Below are positions 35,335 to 44,054 of a DNA stretch of 64,000 nucleotides, piece by piece. How positions within the stretch are numbered: the stretch's first letter is position 1; every line of letters starts with the position of its first letter. The position numbers were made by a program, and so were the translations under genes. Below the pieces are notes generated by a model, which saw only the letters and a program-made list of their open reading frames with translations, ran no database searches and was not told the origin of the DNA. The DNA comes from Bacteroidia bacterium (GTDB taxonomy: Bacteria; Bacteroidota; Bacteroidia; Bacteroidales; Marinilabiliaceae): assembly GCA_030526155.1 (NCBI GenBank), contig JAUNDI010000007.1:1-64000 (forward strand), given 5' to 3'.

Positions 35335-35562
35335 TTAGTGGTTGCATACATTTGCTGTATTGACGGTGAATCCGTCGTTTAGAGGTATGAATTTGCCCTT
35401 CTCCTTTAGGAAGGATACAAGTTCCTCGGCTGTTAAGTTTTCCGCGCTACAAGTGTAGAAGCGCTCATCTGCGCCAAACTTCTGCTTAATTGCTTCGATG
35501 AGGGATGCCTCATTGTAAGAGTTGCCTTGCATCATGTCTAGAACTTCGTGTCCGTGTGTCAT
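35335..35562 (-). CDS. YecH-like small protein (DUF2492)
   Basis: 75 residues. N-terminal HGHEVLDMM, then SLIEAIKQKFGADERFYTCSAENLTAEELVSFLKEKGKF split over the middle: the pattern of YecH/DUF2492, a small putative metal-binding family with His and Cys ligands (His3, His5, Cys37 and a C-terminal CNH). It lies 35 bases downstream of a glycosyltransferase gene, with no promoter in the gap, so it may be carried on the same message. A functional link to glycans is not apparent. Confidence 0.8.
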   Translation of the reverse strand: MTHGHEVLDMMQGNSYNEASLIEAIKQKFGADERFYTCSAENLTAEELVSFLKEKGKFIPLNDGFTVNTANVCNH

Positions 35563-35597
35563 ATTACTTAGATATTTATTGTTGTTATGTTGTCTAT

Positions 35598-36626
35598 TTA
35601 TTTTAGGAGACTTATGTACTCCTTGCGATTCTCTTCAAAGTCATTATTGGCTACGTGAGATGTGGAAGAGTGGTTGCGTATGTGAGCGAACAACTCCTCT
35701 GTATTTGTATAGAAGACCCCGTTGTAGTTGAAATCCTTTATATCTTTAAATATTGCGTTGCAGAGCATAGGCTTTTGGAAGGATATAGCCTGGATAAAGG
35801 TTCCAGATATCTTATAGTTGATATAATCCTCTGCCGCCTTAGTATTAGGTTCGATAAGAGCCAAAAGATAGTCGCACTTCTCCATATATGCGTTAAATAT
35901 CTCGTTGCTCACATATTCGTTGAAATATATGAACCTATCATTTAGTCCGCTTGATATAATCCAATTTATGAAATTTGGGCCGTCGCCCTTCTTTGCATTC
36001 CCCAATAAGACTATTTTGTAATTGATATCCGTTTTGAAGTTAGCAATCTCCTTGAGGTATTCATAATCTCTACGCTTGTATTCGATAGAACCAGGGACTA
36101 TAAGGTATACCTCGTTGTCTTTTTTGTCTATAGTAATATTTGAAGCCTCTGGAGTTACAGATGCAGAGACGGCAGCGCACTTTAGGCTACTATATTTTTC
36201 AGCATTAAGCTTCATGTATTTAGCCAAGACATAGAAGGCCGATAGGCGGCGATTTATGAGCTTTTGGCCAAAGCTATCGGTAAGTTTGCGTAAGTTGTGT
36301 ATTGTGCCTACGAAATTGATCCTTTTAGGGAAAGGTAGGAGACAGAACTTCAACACTGCGGAACCGTGGGCTGTGTTGAATATGACATTATCTATATTGC
36401 TATTAATAATGAAAGACCTAACCTGTAGTAGTTCTGGTATGCTATGAGGGTTTAGGTAATAAATATCTGATACTAATTCTCTATAGCATTCTATATTATT
36501 CTTCTGCTTTGTGTTGCAGAATAGGACTATCTGATAATTGGAACTCAGAAGATAGTGTATTTGAGATTGAATACACTCTGCATGATATGTATTAAATTCT
36601 ATGAGAGCAACTGTAGGCATATTCAC
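35598..36626 (-). CDS. GT-B type glycosyltransferase (putative)
   Basis: 342 residues. Two Rossmann-like halves: an N-terminal half with FNTAHGSAVLKF and GTIHNLRKL, and a C-terminal half starting VYLIVPGSIEYKRRDYEYL followed by YKIVLLGNAKKGDGPNF, the pattern of the donor-binding domain in GT4-like enzymes. The final Glu-rich donor motif is weak, so the family number is uncertain. It is the third gene of a minus-strand run GT90, GT10, this gene, and probably adds a sugar to LPS or another surface glycan. Rich in Asn and Tyr with A+T-rich codons, like its two neighbours. Confidence 0.65.
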   Translation of the reverse strand: MNMPTVALIEFNTYHAECIQSQIHYLLSSNYQIVLFCNTKQKNNIECYRELVSDIYYLNPHSIPELLQVRSFIINSNIDNVIFNTAHGSAVLKFCLLPFPKRINFVGTIHNLRKLTDSFGQKLINRRLSAFYVLAKYMKLNAEKYSSLKCAAVSASVTPEASNITIDKKDNEVYLIVPGSIEYKRRDYEYLKEIANFKTDINYKIVLLGNAKKGDGPNFINWIISSGLNDRFIYFNEYVSNEIFNAYMEKCDYLLALIEPNTKAAEDYINYKISGTFIQAISFQKPMLCNAIFKDIKDFNYNGVFYTNTEELFAHIRNHSSTSHVANNDFEENRKEYISLLK

Positions 36627-36653
36627 AAAGTAAGTTCAATTTTTCCATACAAA

Positions 36654-37757
36654 TCAGAAGCCTAACTTGTATTTTAGCTTATAATAATTGTGCATTATTG
36701 TATAATTCCATGCATTACGAATAGAGTGCATAGAATGGCAAGGGTGTATGGTGCAAGAGGCAGGAGATGTTGGGGCTTCTATATCGTCGATATTTTTAGC
36801 TATTAGGTTGAACATATTATAATCGTGGAGAGACATCTGTCTACATTGGCTCAATATTTCTGTAGCCCCCTCCGCTACATTAGACGAGATGCAGAGATCT
36901 ATGGCAGCTATAGCCTCGTTAGGATTATTGATATCTATACGACAGAGAGCTTCGCTAGGAAAATAAGAGTTGATATTATTGCAACCATAATATATAGGGA
37001 AAGCCCCTTCGATGAAGCAATCTGTAAGTTTTTCTGTGAAGTAATTGTCAGAGCAAGAGTTTTCTATGGCAATATGATACTTATAGTCGGCAAGAACCTC
37101 ATGCTTATCTTCAAAAGAGCGGAATCCCCTACCGAAGACATCTATTTGATCGCCATAATGCGCTTTGAGAGTCTCTACAAACTTTAGTCGTGCTTGATGT
37201 CCTGCAGAGAAAGCCTTGTTACTAGAGACAACAGATAACAACTTTGTTCGTTGGCTTATAGGTTTAGGAGAAGATGATGTATAATCATCATACGTTGTTG
37301 CAATCTTTACCTTACTAGGGGTGAATTGAAGACCAGAGAACCATTCTAGTATAGGAGGAGTCATAACGACATTATTACCTCTCATTGTGTCTTGACAAGA
37401 CAGTACGCGACCGAATTGTCGGACATAATCGCGAGGAAAGTCAAAGACAGATCGAGGTTCACTAGTGCATAATATGATATTTTCGCGACGCACTTTGAAT
37501 GAGGTTGTATTGCGAAGATACTTACCTCTAATAGCTACGAAGTCGTACTCTACATCCTCGGGATTTACATTAGACATAAAGAGATAGTCGTGTTTTAGTC
37601 CATTTTGAGGTGTAGCTCGCCATACACCCTGCATTGCTGGAGTTTGGCGTAGCGAGAGATCGTTTTTGCCGCTAATAATAAGGACCCTTCTCATGTTGAG
37701 AGATAAATTACGCTTTGTATGAAAAATTATTGTATGGTATGCGATTTCAAGGGGCAT
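36654..37757 (-). CDS. glycosyltransferase family 10 (alpha-1,3-fucosyltransferase type)
   Basis: GT10 enzymes transfer fucose from GDP-fucose, in bacteria often to O-antigen (Lewis-type structures). The family signature is clear in the C-terminal half: HIAIENSCSDNYFTEKLTDC, then GAFPIYYGCNNINSYFP. 367 residues. The start at 37757 overlaps the GT90 stop (TAATG), which favours coupled translation; a second Met at 37694 (MRRVLIISG) would give a cleaner N-terminus. GDP-fucose could come from the GDP-mannose made by manC at 38956, if gmd and fcl exist elsewhere. Acceptor and product are not predictable here. Confidence 0.85.
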   Translation of the reverse strand: MPLEIAYHTIIFHTKRNLSLNMRRVLIISGKNDLSLRQTPAMQGVWRATPQNGLKHDYLFMSNVNPEDVEYDFVAIRGKYLRNTTSFKVRRENIILCTSEPRSVFDFPRDYVRQFGRVLSCQDTMRGNNVVMTPPILEWFSGLQFTPSKVKIATTYDDYTSSSPKPISQRTKLLSVVSSNKAFSAGHQARLKFVETLKAHYGDQIDVFGRGFRSFEDKHEVLADYKYHIAIENSCSDNYFTEKLTDCFIEGAFPIYYGCNNINSYFPSEALCRIDINNPNEAIAAIDLCISSNVAEGATEILSQCRQMSLHDYNMFNLIAKNIDDIEAPTSPASCTIHPCHSMHSIRNAWNYTIMHNYYKLKYKLGF

Positions 37758-38731
37758 TACTGATTTGTCATTAAGAAATAACGCTTCAGTACTAAAAGAG
37801 ATATTACTCTTTCGCGCTCCTTGTTTTGAAATTGAGCAATAAATTGATGGTTATGCTCTATGATTGCTTTAGCCTCATTGGGGTGGTCAATATAATATTG
37901 AAGACGCTCATTGAGGTCTGAGTAATCGCTCTTTATGCAAATGTAGTTATAATTCGGAATAAGCCTACCCTCCATAGCCCATGTCTCGTATTTGAGCTTA
38001 GGCATAACTGGGATAGAGTTTGAAGACATAATCCACTTAAGATTAGAAGCCACATCTGCCCCTTCGATACTGAGTATGAACTTGTATTTTAGGTGTTCGG
38101 CTATTGTAATTTTAGGTTTAAGCCACTCGGGGCGATAAATCTCATCCTTGTTGATTTGTCCTAAGATGCACATAGGGTTTGAGAAATGCTTAGTCATGAA
38201 GAGAGCTCGATGAGGCTTCTCAATGGTCATGTATCCGATAAGTTTATCGATTTTATCCTCATAAGTTATCGAATCTTTGAGGAAGATAAAATGACGCACT
38301 TTATCTAGGTTTAGAATAACGCTATTAGCATTATTACCATCTATTGGGCGGCTTTTGGTAATAGATGGAAATTGGGGGACATAGTTTATGTCGCCATATA
38401 GAGGGATAATCTTCTTGTCGTCTGGGAAGAAGCGAGTATACTCGTATGTGTCGAAGAAATAGGTACTACGCGCCGGCCTAACCTTTCGACGGTTAGGTTT
38501 TTTGAAGTTCTTTAATTCTATAGCCTTGTTAGATAATGGCGTTGGAGAAGAGAGTTTGCAATAGTAATTTACCCTATCGTTGATATACTCTACTTCGTCG
38601 GGGTGTGCGCTAAGGTACTTATTGATAGTATAATCCAGACGCGACTGATAGAATCGCTTAGGCATGAAGTAGCGGTAATACCCCTTTATGTAGAACCATA
38701 AGTGCAAATTCTTATTGAAATCTATTGCCAT
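37757..38731 (-). CDS. glycosyltransferase family 90 (CAP10/LPS-modifying type)
   Basis: 324 residues. The GT90 core is plain: YKFILSIEGADVASNLKWIM, SNSIPVMPKLKYETWAMEG and RLIPNYNYICIKSDYSDL, matching the CAP10 domain of eukaryotic O-glucosyl/xylosyltransferases and of bacterial LPS-modifying enzymes. The N-terminal segment is basic and aromatic (LWFYIKGYYRYFMPKRF). First gene of the GT trio, with -7 TATCTTTG at 38752-38759. Likely acts on the inner core or O-chain in the cytoplasm. Confidence 0.87.
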   Translation of the reverse strand: MAIDFNKNLHLWFYIKGYYRYFMPKRFYQSRLDYTINKYLSAHPDEVEYINDRVNYYCKLSSPTPLSNKAIELKNFKKPNRRKVRPARSTYFFDTYEYTRFFPDDKKIIPLYGDINYVPQFPSITKSRPIDGNNANSVILNLDKVRHFIFLKDSITYEDKIDKLIGYMTIEKPHRALFMTKHFSNPMCILGQINKDEIYRPEWLKPKITIAEHLKYKFILSIEGADVASNLKWIMSSNSIPVMPKLKYETWAMEGRLIPNYNYICIKSDYSDLNERLQYYIDHPNEAKAIIEHNHQFIAQFQNKERERVISLLVLKRYFLMTNQ

Positions 38732-38751
38732 ACCTATTTGTTTATGATTGA

Positions 38752-38759
38752 CAAAGATA
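38752..38759 (-). promoter_or_regulatory. -7 promoter element of the GT90-GT10 operon
   Basis: TATCTTTG on the minus strand, ~21 bases before the GT90 start; the same octamer serves the LicD operon. Confidence 0.6.
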
Positions 38760-38816
38760 GTGTTTTCTTTTTATAGGGGTGTATGGTAGGCTATTTGTAG
38801 GTATGGTGTGTATAGT

Positions 38817-38845
38817 GTGAGCTCCCTATTTGCTCGCAGTTTTTT
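38817..38845 (+). repeat. terminator-like TTGCTCGCAGTTTTT hairpin repeat
   Basis: GTGAGC (38817-38822) pairs with GCTCGC (38832-38837) across TCCCTATTT, followed by AG and six T residues. It lies between the divergent GT90 and manC genes, upstream of the manC -7 element. Confidence 0.75.
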
Positions 38846-38919
38846 CAATTAAAAAGGGATAAAGAGTGATGATGGATGTATATGAAGGAGAGTTAGCATT
38901 AGGTAAGAAGATATATTTG

Positions 38920-38927
38920 TATATTTG
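38920..38927 (+). promoter_or_regulatory. -7 promoter element of manC
   Basis: TATATTTG, 29 bases before the ATG at 38956; it rules out the earlier in-frame ATGs near 38866. Confidence 0.6.
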
Positions 38928-38955
38928 CAGCGGAAAACAAGCTTACCACATAAAT

Positions 38956-40041
38956 ATGAACCATTTAGTAATTATGGCAGGCGGCGTAGGTAGTCGCTTT
39001 TGGCCTATGAGTCGACCAGAGAATCCAAAGCAATTTATAGATGTTCTTGGTGTTGGTCGCACATTGATACAACTTACGGTAGATAGATTCGGCAAGGAGT
39101 TTGCCCCTGAGAATATATGGATAGTAACATCTGCGAAGTATGCAGCTAAAGTACGCACTCAGCTTCCAGAGATACCTGAGGATAATATACTACTAGAGCC
39201 ATGCATGCGCAATACTGCGCCATGTATTGCATATGTGACATGGAAGATAAAGAGCATTGATCCAGAAGCGACACTTATTATTTCCCCTGCAGACCATTTT
39301 GTAGTAAATACAGAAGAGTTCCGTAGAGTAATAGCAAAAGGTGTAGACTTTGTGAAAGGGACAAGTAACATTCTTACTCTTGGTATGTTCCCAACGCGCC
39401 CTGACACAGGCTATGGATATATACAAGCAGGCAATAAGACATCGGGGTCAGACATTTGTCATGTTCGCGCGTTCAAGGAGAAGCCACAATTGGATGTTGC
39501 CAAGCAATATTTGAATGAGGGTGGTTATTATTGGAATGCAGGACTATTTATTTGGGATGCAAAGACCGCCGAGCAGTCGCTACGTGTATTTGAGCCAGAG
39601 ATATCATTGTTATTTGACAAGATGTCAGAATCATTTGGACAGCCAAACGAGCGAGACGTTATCAACGAGCTATTCCCACAATGTCGTAGCATCTCTATAG
39701 ACTATGCAGTAATGGAGCGCATGAGTGGCAAGACGATAACTATGAATGGCAAGAGTGCTGGTGTGTATGTATTGCCATCAGACTTCGGGTGGTCGGACCT
39801 TGGCACATGGGGCTCATTGTACATGCAATTAGACAGAGACTCACAAGGCAACGCCGTTGTAGGCAAAGAGAATGTGAGACTCATAGAGAGCAACGACTGT
39901 ATAGTACGCACATCATCCAATGTCAAGATGGTACTACAAGGCTTAGACGGCTATATAGTAGCAGAAGACAACAATACCTTCTTGGTATGTAAAAAAGATG
40001 AAGAGCAGCGCATCAAGCAATTCAGCGAGAGCTTCAAATAA
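38956..40041 (+). CDS. manC: mannose-1-phosphate guanylyltransferase
   Basis: Makes GDP-mannose from GTP and mannose-1-phosphate, the precursor of GDP-fucose and mannosyl donors. 361 residues, so the single-domain form without the isomerase domain found in ~470-residue ManC proteins. Nucleotidyltransferase signature VIMAGGVGSRFWPMSRPENP at residues ~5-24, PADHFV, and FKEKP. The start at 38956 (MNHLVIMAGG) follows from the -7 element at 38920. It sits beside the fucosyltransferase-type gene and feeds the same sugar-nucleotide branch. Confidence 0.93.
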   Translation: MNHLVIMAGGVGSRFWPMSRPENPKQFIDVLGVGRTLIQLTVDRFGKEFAPENIWIVTSAKYAAKVRTQLPEIPEDNILLEPCMRNTAPCIAYVTWKIKSIDPEATLIISPADHFVVNTEEFRRVIAKGVDFVKGTSNILTLGMFPTRPDTGYGYIQAGNKTSGSDICHVRAFKEKPQLDVAKQYLNEGGYYWNAGLFIWDAKTAEQSLRVFEPEISLLFDKMSESFGQPNERDVINELFPQCRSISIDYAVMERMSGKTITMNGKSAGVYVLPSDFGWSDLGTWGSLYMQLDRDSQGNAVVGKENVRLIESNDCIVRTSSNVKMVLQGLDGYIVAEDNNTFLVCKKDEEQRIKQFSESFK

Positions 40042-40047
40042 AGATAT

Positions 40048-40692
40048 ATGATGACGCCCGAGTTAGAAGAGTATATAGAACAGCATATAGACAAAGAGCC
40101 TGAGGTATTGCACGAACTTAATAGGCAGTCGCACATCAGGTTCTTGCTAGGGCGTATGGCCAGCGGACATTGGCAGGGACGGCTACTAAAGATGTTGGTA
40201 AGGATGATTAATCCACAGAACGTATTAGAGTTAGGCACCTTTACCGGCTACTCTGCCCTTGCTATGGCTGAAGGGCTCTTGAAAGAAGATGCGTATGTAG
40301 ATACCATAGAGATAGACGATGAGCTAGAGCCTACGATAAGAGAGTTTCTAGGGAAGTCGCCCTATGGAGATAGAGTGCGTCTACACATAGGCAAGTGCGA
40401 AGAGGTAATAGAGAGGCTAAAAGGACCATGGGACCTAGTCTTTATGGATGCCAATAAGAGGAATTATCCTGAGTACTATAAGATATGCATGGAGCATATA
40501 CCTGTAGGCGGTTATATAATAGCAGATAATATACTTTGGGACGGGAAGGTAATAGGTCCGCTTCCAAAAGCAGACGCTGCACAGACACAAGCCATTAGGG
40601 ATTTTAATGATATAGTAGCTAACGATCCACGAGCAGAAAAGGTAATAATACCATTGCGAGATGGGCTTACTATCATTAGAAAAACTTCCTAA
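40048..40692 (+). CDS. class I O-methyltransferase (caffeoyl-CoA OMT-like)
   Basis: 214 residues, SAM-dependent. The SAM-binding motif reads VLELGTFTGYSALAMAEGL, followed by the acidic IEIDDE and LVFMDANKRNYPEYYK with the metal-binding Asp-Ala-Asn block. This is the catechol/caffeoyl-CoA OMT family, widespread in bacteria with unknown small-molecule substrates. It starts 7 bases after manC, so it is in the same operon. Confidence 0.88.
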   Translation: MMTPELEEYIEQHIDKEPEVLHELNRQSHIRFLLGRMASGHWQGRLLKMLVRMINPQNVLELGTFTGYSALAMAEGLLKEDAYVDTIEIDDELEPTIREFLGKSPYGDRVRLHIGKCEEVIERLKGPWDLVFMDANKRNYPEYYKICMEHIPVGGYIIADNILWDGKVIGPLPKADAAQTQAIRDFNDIVANDPRAEKVIIPLRDGLTIIRKTS

Positions 40693-40780
40693 CAGTGTTA
40701 ATATATTATATTTCAGCAAATAGGGAAATATAACCCCTAGTAAATACGTGTTATTGACAATCGATGTTAATAACTATTTG

Positions 40781-40811
40781 TTTGAGGGAACGACACAAAA
40801 TAGTACTTTTG
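40781..40811 (+). promoter_or_regulatory. promoter of the HU-SPOR gene
   Basis: TTTG (40781-40784), 19 bp, TACTTTTG (40804-40811): a full consensus promoter, which places the start codon at 40832. Confidence 0.75.
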
Positions 40812-40831
40812 CATCGTTGAGAAATTTAGAG

Positions 40832-41737
40832 ATGAAGACAATAGCAAGACATATATCATCAATGTTGTACGACCACGAGTGTGTGATTGTACCTAGGCTA
40901 GGTGCGTTTATTACTAATTCGGTAGATGCAACGATAGATGTCAATAGAGGTCTTCTACTCCCGCCACGTAAAGAGGTGGTATTCAACATGCAATTGACTC
41001 ATAATGATGGGTTATTAACAAATTATATTGCACAATCAGAGAAGATAACATACGCTGAGGCTACGGCAAGAATCAAGGCATTTGTTGATGACCTAAAAGC
41101 AAATCTTGAAGATGGGGAGATAGTATCATTGCCATACTTAGGCAAGATGGCGCTTTTGAAGAATGATGCTGTAGCCTTTACCTCGAATAGTAAGATGAAT
41201 TATCTTTCCGAGGCGTATGGGTTAGGCTCCATTAGTGCACCTGTACTCTCTAGTAAGGTATCATATACTATAAGGCTTGGAGCACATCCGCAAGCAAAAC
41301 GTGTTGCTGGATGGGCAGCTGCTGTTGCGCTATTATTATGCTTCGGACCAAGACTCAATGACGGCTCTGTACCTGAGAGGAATGATGCTAACTATGCCTC
41401 TTTGGCATCAGTATTCGAGTCAAGCATGGTCAAGGCAACATCAGAAGAGGAATCACAATTATACTATGATGTTGCAGAGAGTATTGTAGAGGAGCCACAA
41501 GAGGAGCTTCGCTATCATATAATAATTGGTAGTTTCCCTACATTGAAAGATGCAAAGAGACGTAGAGCAGAGCTAGAGAAGAAAGGTATTACTGATATTG
41601 AGTTAATCACAACGCCAAATAAGAAACGAGTACGCTTAAGCGTTGCCTCATTCTCTTCTCAAGAAGAGGCAAAGAAGCAGACCCATATAATACGTAAGAT
41701 ACACGGTATGGAGAAGGCTTGGGTGCTCAAAGATTAG
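40832..41737 (+). CDS. HU-like / SPOR domain protein
   Basis: 301 residues. The N-terminal part (ISSMLYDHECVIVPRLGAFI, and later LPYLGKMALL) is the HU-CCDC81-type module found in Bacteroidota. A membrane helix follows at about residues 160-178 (VAGWAAAVALLLCFG). The C-terminal ~75 residues are a SPOR domain (YHIIIGSFPTLKDAKRRRAEL), which binds denuded peptidoglycan at division sites. The layout, cytoplasmic DNA-binding-like module plus periplasmic SPOR, suggests a division or nucleoid-envelope link, though this is inferred. The start is fixed by the promoter at 40804. Confidence 0.85.
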   Translation: MKTIARHISSMLYDHECVIVPRLGAFITNSVDATIDVNRGLLLPPRKEVVFNMQLTHNDGLLTNYIAQSEKITYAEATARIKAFVDDLKANLEDGEIVSLPYLGKMALLKNDAVAFTSNSKMNYLSEAYGLGSISAPVLSSKVSYTIRLGAHPQAKRVAGWAAAVALLLCFGPRLNDGSVPERNDANYASLASVFESSMVKATSEEESQLYYDVAESIVEEPQEELRYHIIIGSFPTLKDAKRRRAELEKKGITDIELITTPNKKRVRLSVASFSSQEEAKKQTHIIRKIHGMEKAWVLKD

Positions 41738-41775
41738 TATTATATTAGAGACAATAACCACCTAAAACAATACAT

Positions 41776-42483
41776 ATGAAGGATAACGATACACTCAGTT
41801 ATTATACCATTCATGATTTGCCAGAAGAAGATAGACCGAGAGAGAAATTACTTAATCAAGGTCCTGAATCCCTTTCAAACAAAGAACTTCTTGCCCTAAT
41901 GATAGGTAGCGGTGTACCTGGACATTCTGCATTAGACCTAGCAAAAGAGCTATTAGATAATCATGATAATAATCTATCCCTCCTTGGTAGAGTAGGGGTG
42001 GAAGAGATAATGTCTATAAAAGGTCTTGGGAAAGCTAAAGCCGCCCATATAGTTGCGACCCTTGAATTCGGACGCAGAAAAGCTAAGGCTGATGCTGAGT
42101 ATACCATTCGCACATTCCATTCTGCTAATGATGTATTTCGTTTGATGCAACCCATAATGGTAGACCTTCCGGAGGAGCATTTCCGTGTAATAATGCTAAA
42201 TACAGCATGCCAACTAATAAGAATAGAAGAGATAAGCGTAGGAGGTATAGATGCTACCATAGTGGATCTGCGAGCACTATTTAGAAGATTATTACTTGGG
42301 GGAGCTACTAGATTCATAGCTGTTCATAATCATCCATCTGGCAATAGTACACCTAGTAGGCCAGATAAAGAGTTGACATCTCGTATACAGGAGGCGGCTA
42401 AAACACTCAGTATACGATTTGACGACCATGTAATAATAGGTAAGAATACATATTTTAGTTTCACCGAAGAGGGTTTACTATAA
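41776..42483 (+). CDS. radC: RadC/JAB domain protein
   Basis: 235 residues. An N-terminal helix-hairpin-helix region (VEEIMSIKGLGKAKAAHIVA) and a C-terminal MPN/JAB metalloprotease-like domain with HNHPSGNSTPSRPD, in which the His-x-His and Asp metal ligands are kept, plus Glu in PEEHFRVIMLN. A DNA-repair role was once proposed for RadC, but the function is not settled. It lies 17 bases upstream of an EamA gene. Confidence 0.93.
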   Translation: MKDNDTLSYYTIHDLPEEDRPREKLLNQGPESLSNKELLALMIGSGVPGHSALDLAKELLDNHDNNLSLLGRVGVEEIMSIKGLGKAKAAHIVATLEFGRRKAKADAEYTIRTFHSANDVFRLMQPIMVDLPEEHFRVIMLNTACQLIRIEEISVGGIDATIVDLRALFRRLLLGGATRFIAVHNHPSGNSTPSRPDKELTSRIQEAAKTLSIRFDDHVIIGKNTYFSFTEEGLL

Positions 42484-42499
42484 TAATACAATATACAAT

Positions 42500-43441
42500 A
42501 TGCCACACCTTGGAGAAATACTTGCACTCGCTACAGCAATATTGTGGACCACTTCTGCCATCATTGCCGAGAGAGCAGTAAAACGGGTAGGAGCCCTTAA
42601 TGCCAATATCTTTAAGATGGCCCTATCTCTACTACTTATCATCATTTGCCTATTTGTATATACAGGAACCCCATTCCCTAAATATACTAATAGTACTACA
42701 TGGATATGGCTTTGTCTGTCAAGTATGGCTGGATATGTATTTGGCGACATGTGTCTATTTACTTGCTATAAACAGATAGGCTCTCGTTTTGGTCAGCTAT
42801 TCATGACCATAGCTCCTCTATCTGCCGCACTATTTGGTTGGTTTTTGCTAGGCGAGAGCTTGACGTTGATGGGCTATATAGGTATGACTCTCACCATTGT
42901 AGGTATCATGATATCTGTTTTCAATAGACAAATGGGCGACGATGGTCAGAAGCATACTAGACTTAAACTCCCTTTGTCGGGCGTTCTATGTGGCATAGGT
43001 GCTGGCGTTGGTCAGGGCGTCGGACTTGTACTTAGTAAGCAAGGTATCTTAGAATATGAAGCGCTTATACCTCAAGATGACACCTCTGCTATGCAGACTC
43101 TATCCATGTCGGCTACTTTCATACGCGCCTTCTGTGGCGTAATAGGATTTACCATTATCCTACTAATAAAGGGTGATAGGAAAAATTTCATCCCCTCTGT
43201 ATGCCATACTAAGACGCTATTGTTACTTGTTGGCGCTACCTTATTCGGACCATTTATCGGCGTCTCCCTATCTCTTGAGGCTACACGATATGCAAGTGTT
43301 GGCGTTACCCAGACAATAATGTCTATATCTCCAATATTAATCATAATCCCTGCTATCCTATTCTTTAAGCAAAAAGTAACACTAATAGAGGTAATAGGTG
43401 CACTAATAAGCGTTGCAGGAGTAGCGTTGTTTTTTGTGTAA
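42500..43441 (+). CDS. EamA/DMT family transporter
   Basis: 313 residues, ten hydrophobic helices in two EamA repeats (repeat 1 ~ residues 5-140, repeat 2 ~ 165-310). Drug/metabolite transporter family; substrate unknown. It carries a hydrophilic loop (about residues 140-165 with GDDGQKHTR) between the repeats and another in the second repeat (EALIPQDDTSAMQ). It follows radC with a 16-base gap and precedes frr, which has its own promoter. Confidence 0.85.
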   Translation: MPHLGEILALATAILWTTSAIIAERAVKRVGALNANIFKMALSLLLIIICLFVYTGTPFPKYTNSTTWIWLCLSSMAGYVFGDMCLFTCYKQIGSRFGQLFMTIAPLSAALFGWFLLGESLTLMGYIGMTLTIVGIMISVFNRQMGDDGQKHTRLKLPLSGVLCGIGAGVGQGVGLVLSKQGILEYEALIPQDDTSAMQTLSMSATFIRAFCGVIGFTIILLIKGDRKNFIPSVCHTKTLLLLVGATLFGPFIGVSLSLEATRYASVGVTQTIMSISPILIIIPAILFFKQKVTLIEVIGALISVAGVALFFV

Positions 43442-43462
43442 CAAGAAATTTAATTACCTTTG
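43433..43462 (+). promoter_or_regulatory. promoter of frr
   Basis: TTTG (43433-43436), 18 bp, TACCTTTG (43455-43462). The -33 part overlaps the end of the EamA gene. Confidence 0.75.
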
Positions 43463-43489
43463 CACCACATAAATAGAAACATCAAATCT

Positions 43490-44053
43490 ATGCAAGAAGA
43501 AATAGAACTCATAATGGACGATGCCAAAGAGCAAATGCAGAAGGCTATCGACCACCTAGATTACGAATTGGGTAAGATTCGCGCTGGTAAGGCCAACCCT
43601 AAAATGCTTGAGGATATCCGTGTTGAGTATTTCGGCACTGCTACTCCACTCTCACAGGTTGCTAACGTATCAGTACCAGACCCTCGTACTATCGCTATCC
43701 GTCCTTGGGAGAAGACTATGATAGCTCCTATCGAAAAGGCTATTATGGCTGCTAACCTAGGTATGAACCCTGATAATAATGGCGAAATGATACGTATCAT
43801 GGTTCCACCTTTGACAGAGGAGCGCCGTCGCGACCTAGTAAAGCAGGTTAAGAGCGTATGCGAGGATTCTCGTATCGTTATCCGTAACGTACGTCGCGAT
43901 GCTAATGAGGAGTTCAAGAAGCTTAAAAAGGATGGCCTCTCTGAGGATTTAGCTAAGGATGCCGAGGGCGACGTTCAGAAGATTCACGACTCTTTCATGA
44001 AGAAGATCGATGAACTCTTCGCTGCTAAGGAGAAGGACGTAATGACAATATAA
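43490..44053 (+). CDS. frr: ribosome recycling factor
   Basis: Splits the post-termination ribosome with EF-G. 187 residues, the standard length, from the ATG at 43490; an in-frame TTG at 43460 lies inside the promoter. Signatures: LGKIRAGKANP near residue 30, VSVPDPRTIAIRPWEK and the C-terminal helical region VKSVCEDSRIVIRNVRRDANE. Codons (CGT/CGC, ATC, CTC) are those of a highly expressed gene. A DMT transporter gene starts one base after the stop. Confidence 0.96.
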   Translation: MQEEIELIMDDAKEQMQKAIDHLDYELGKIRAGKANPKMLEDIRVEYFGTATPLSQVANVSVPDPRTIAIRPWEKTMIAPIEKAIMAANLGMNPDNNGEMIRIMVPPLTEERRRDLVKQVKSVCEDSRIVIRNVRRDANEEFKKLKKDGLSEDLAKDAEGDVQKIHDSFMKKIDELFAAKEKDVMTI

Positions 44054-44054
44054 G

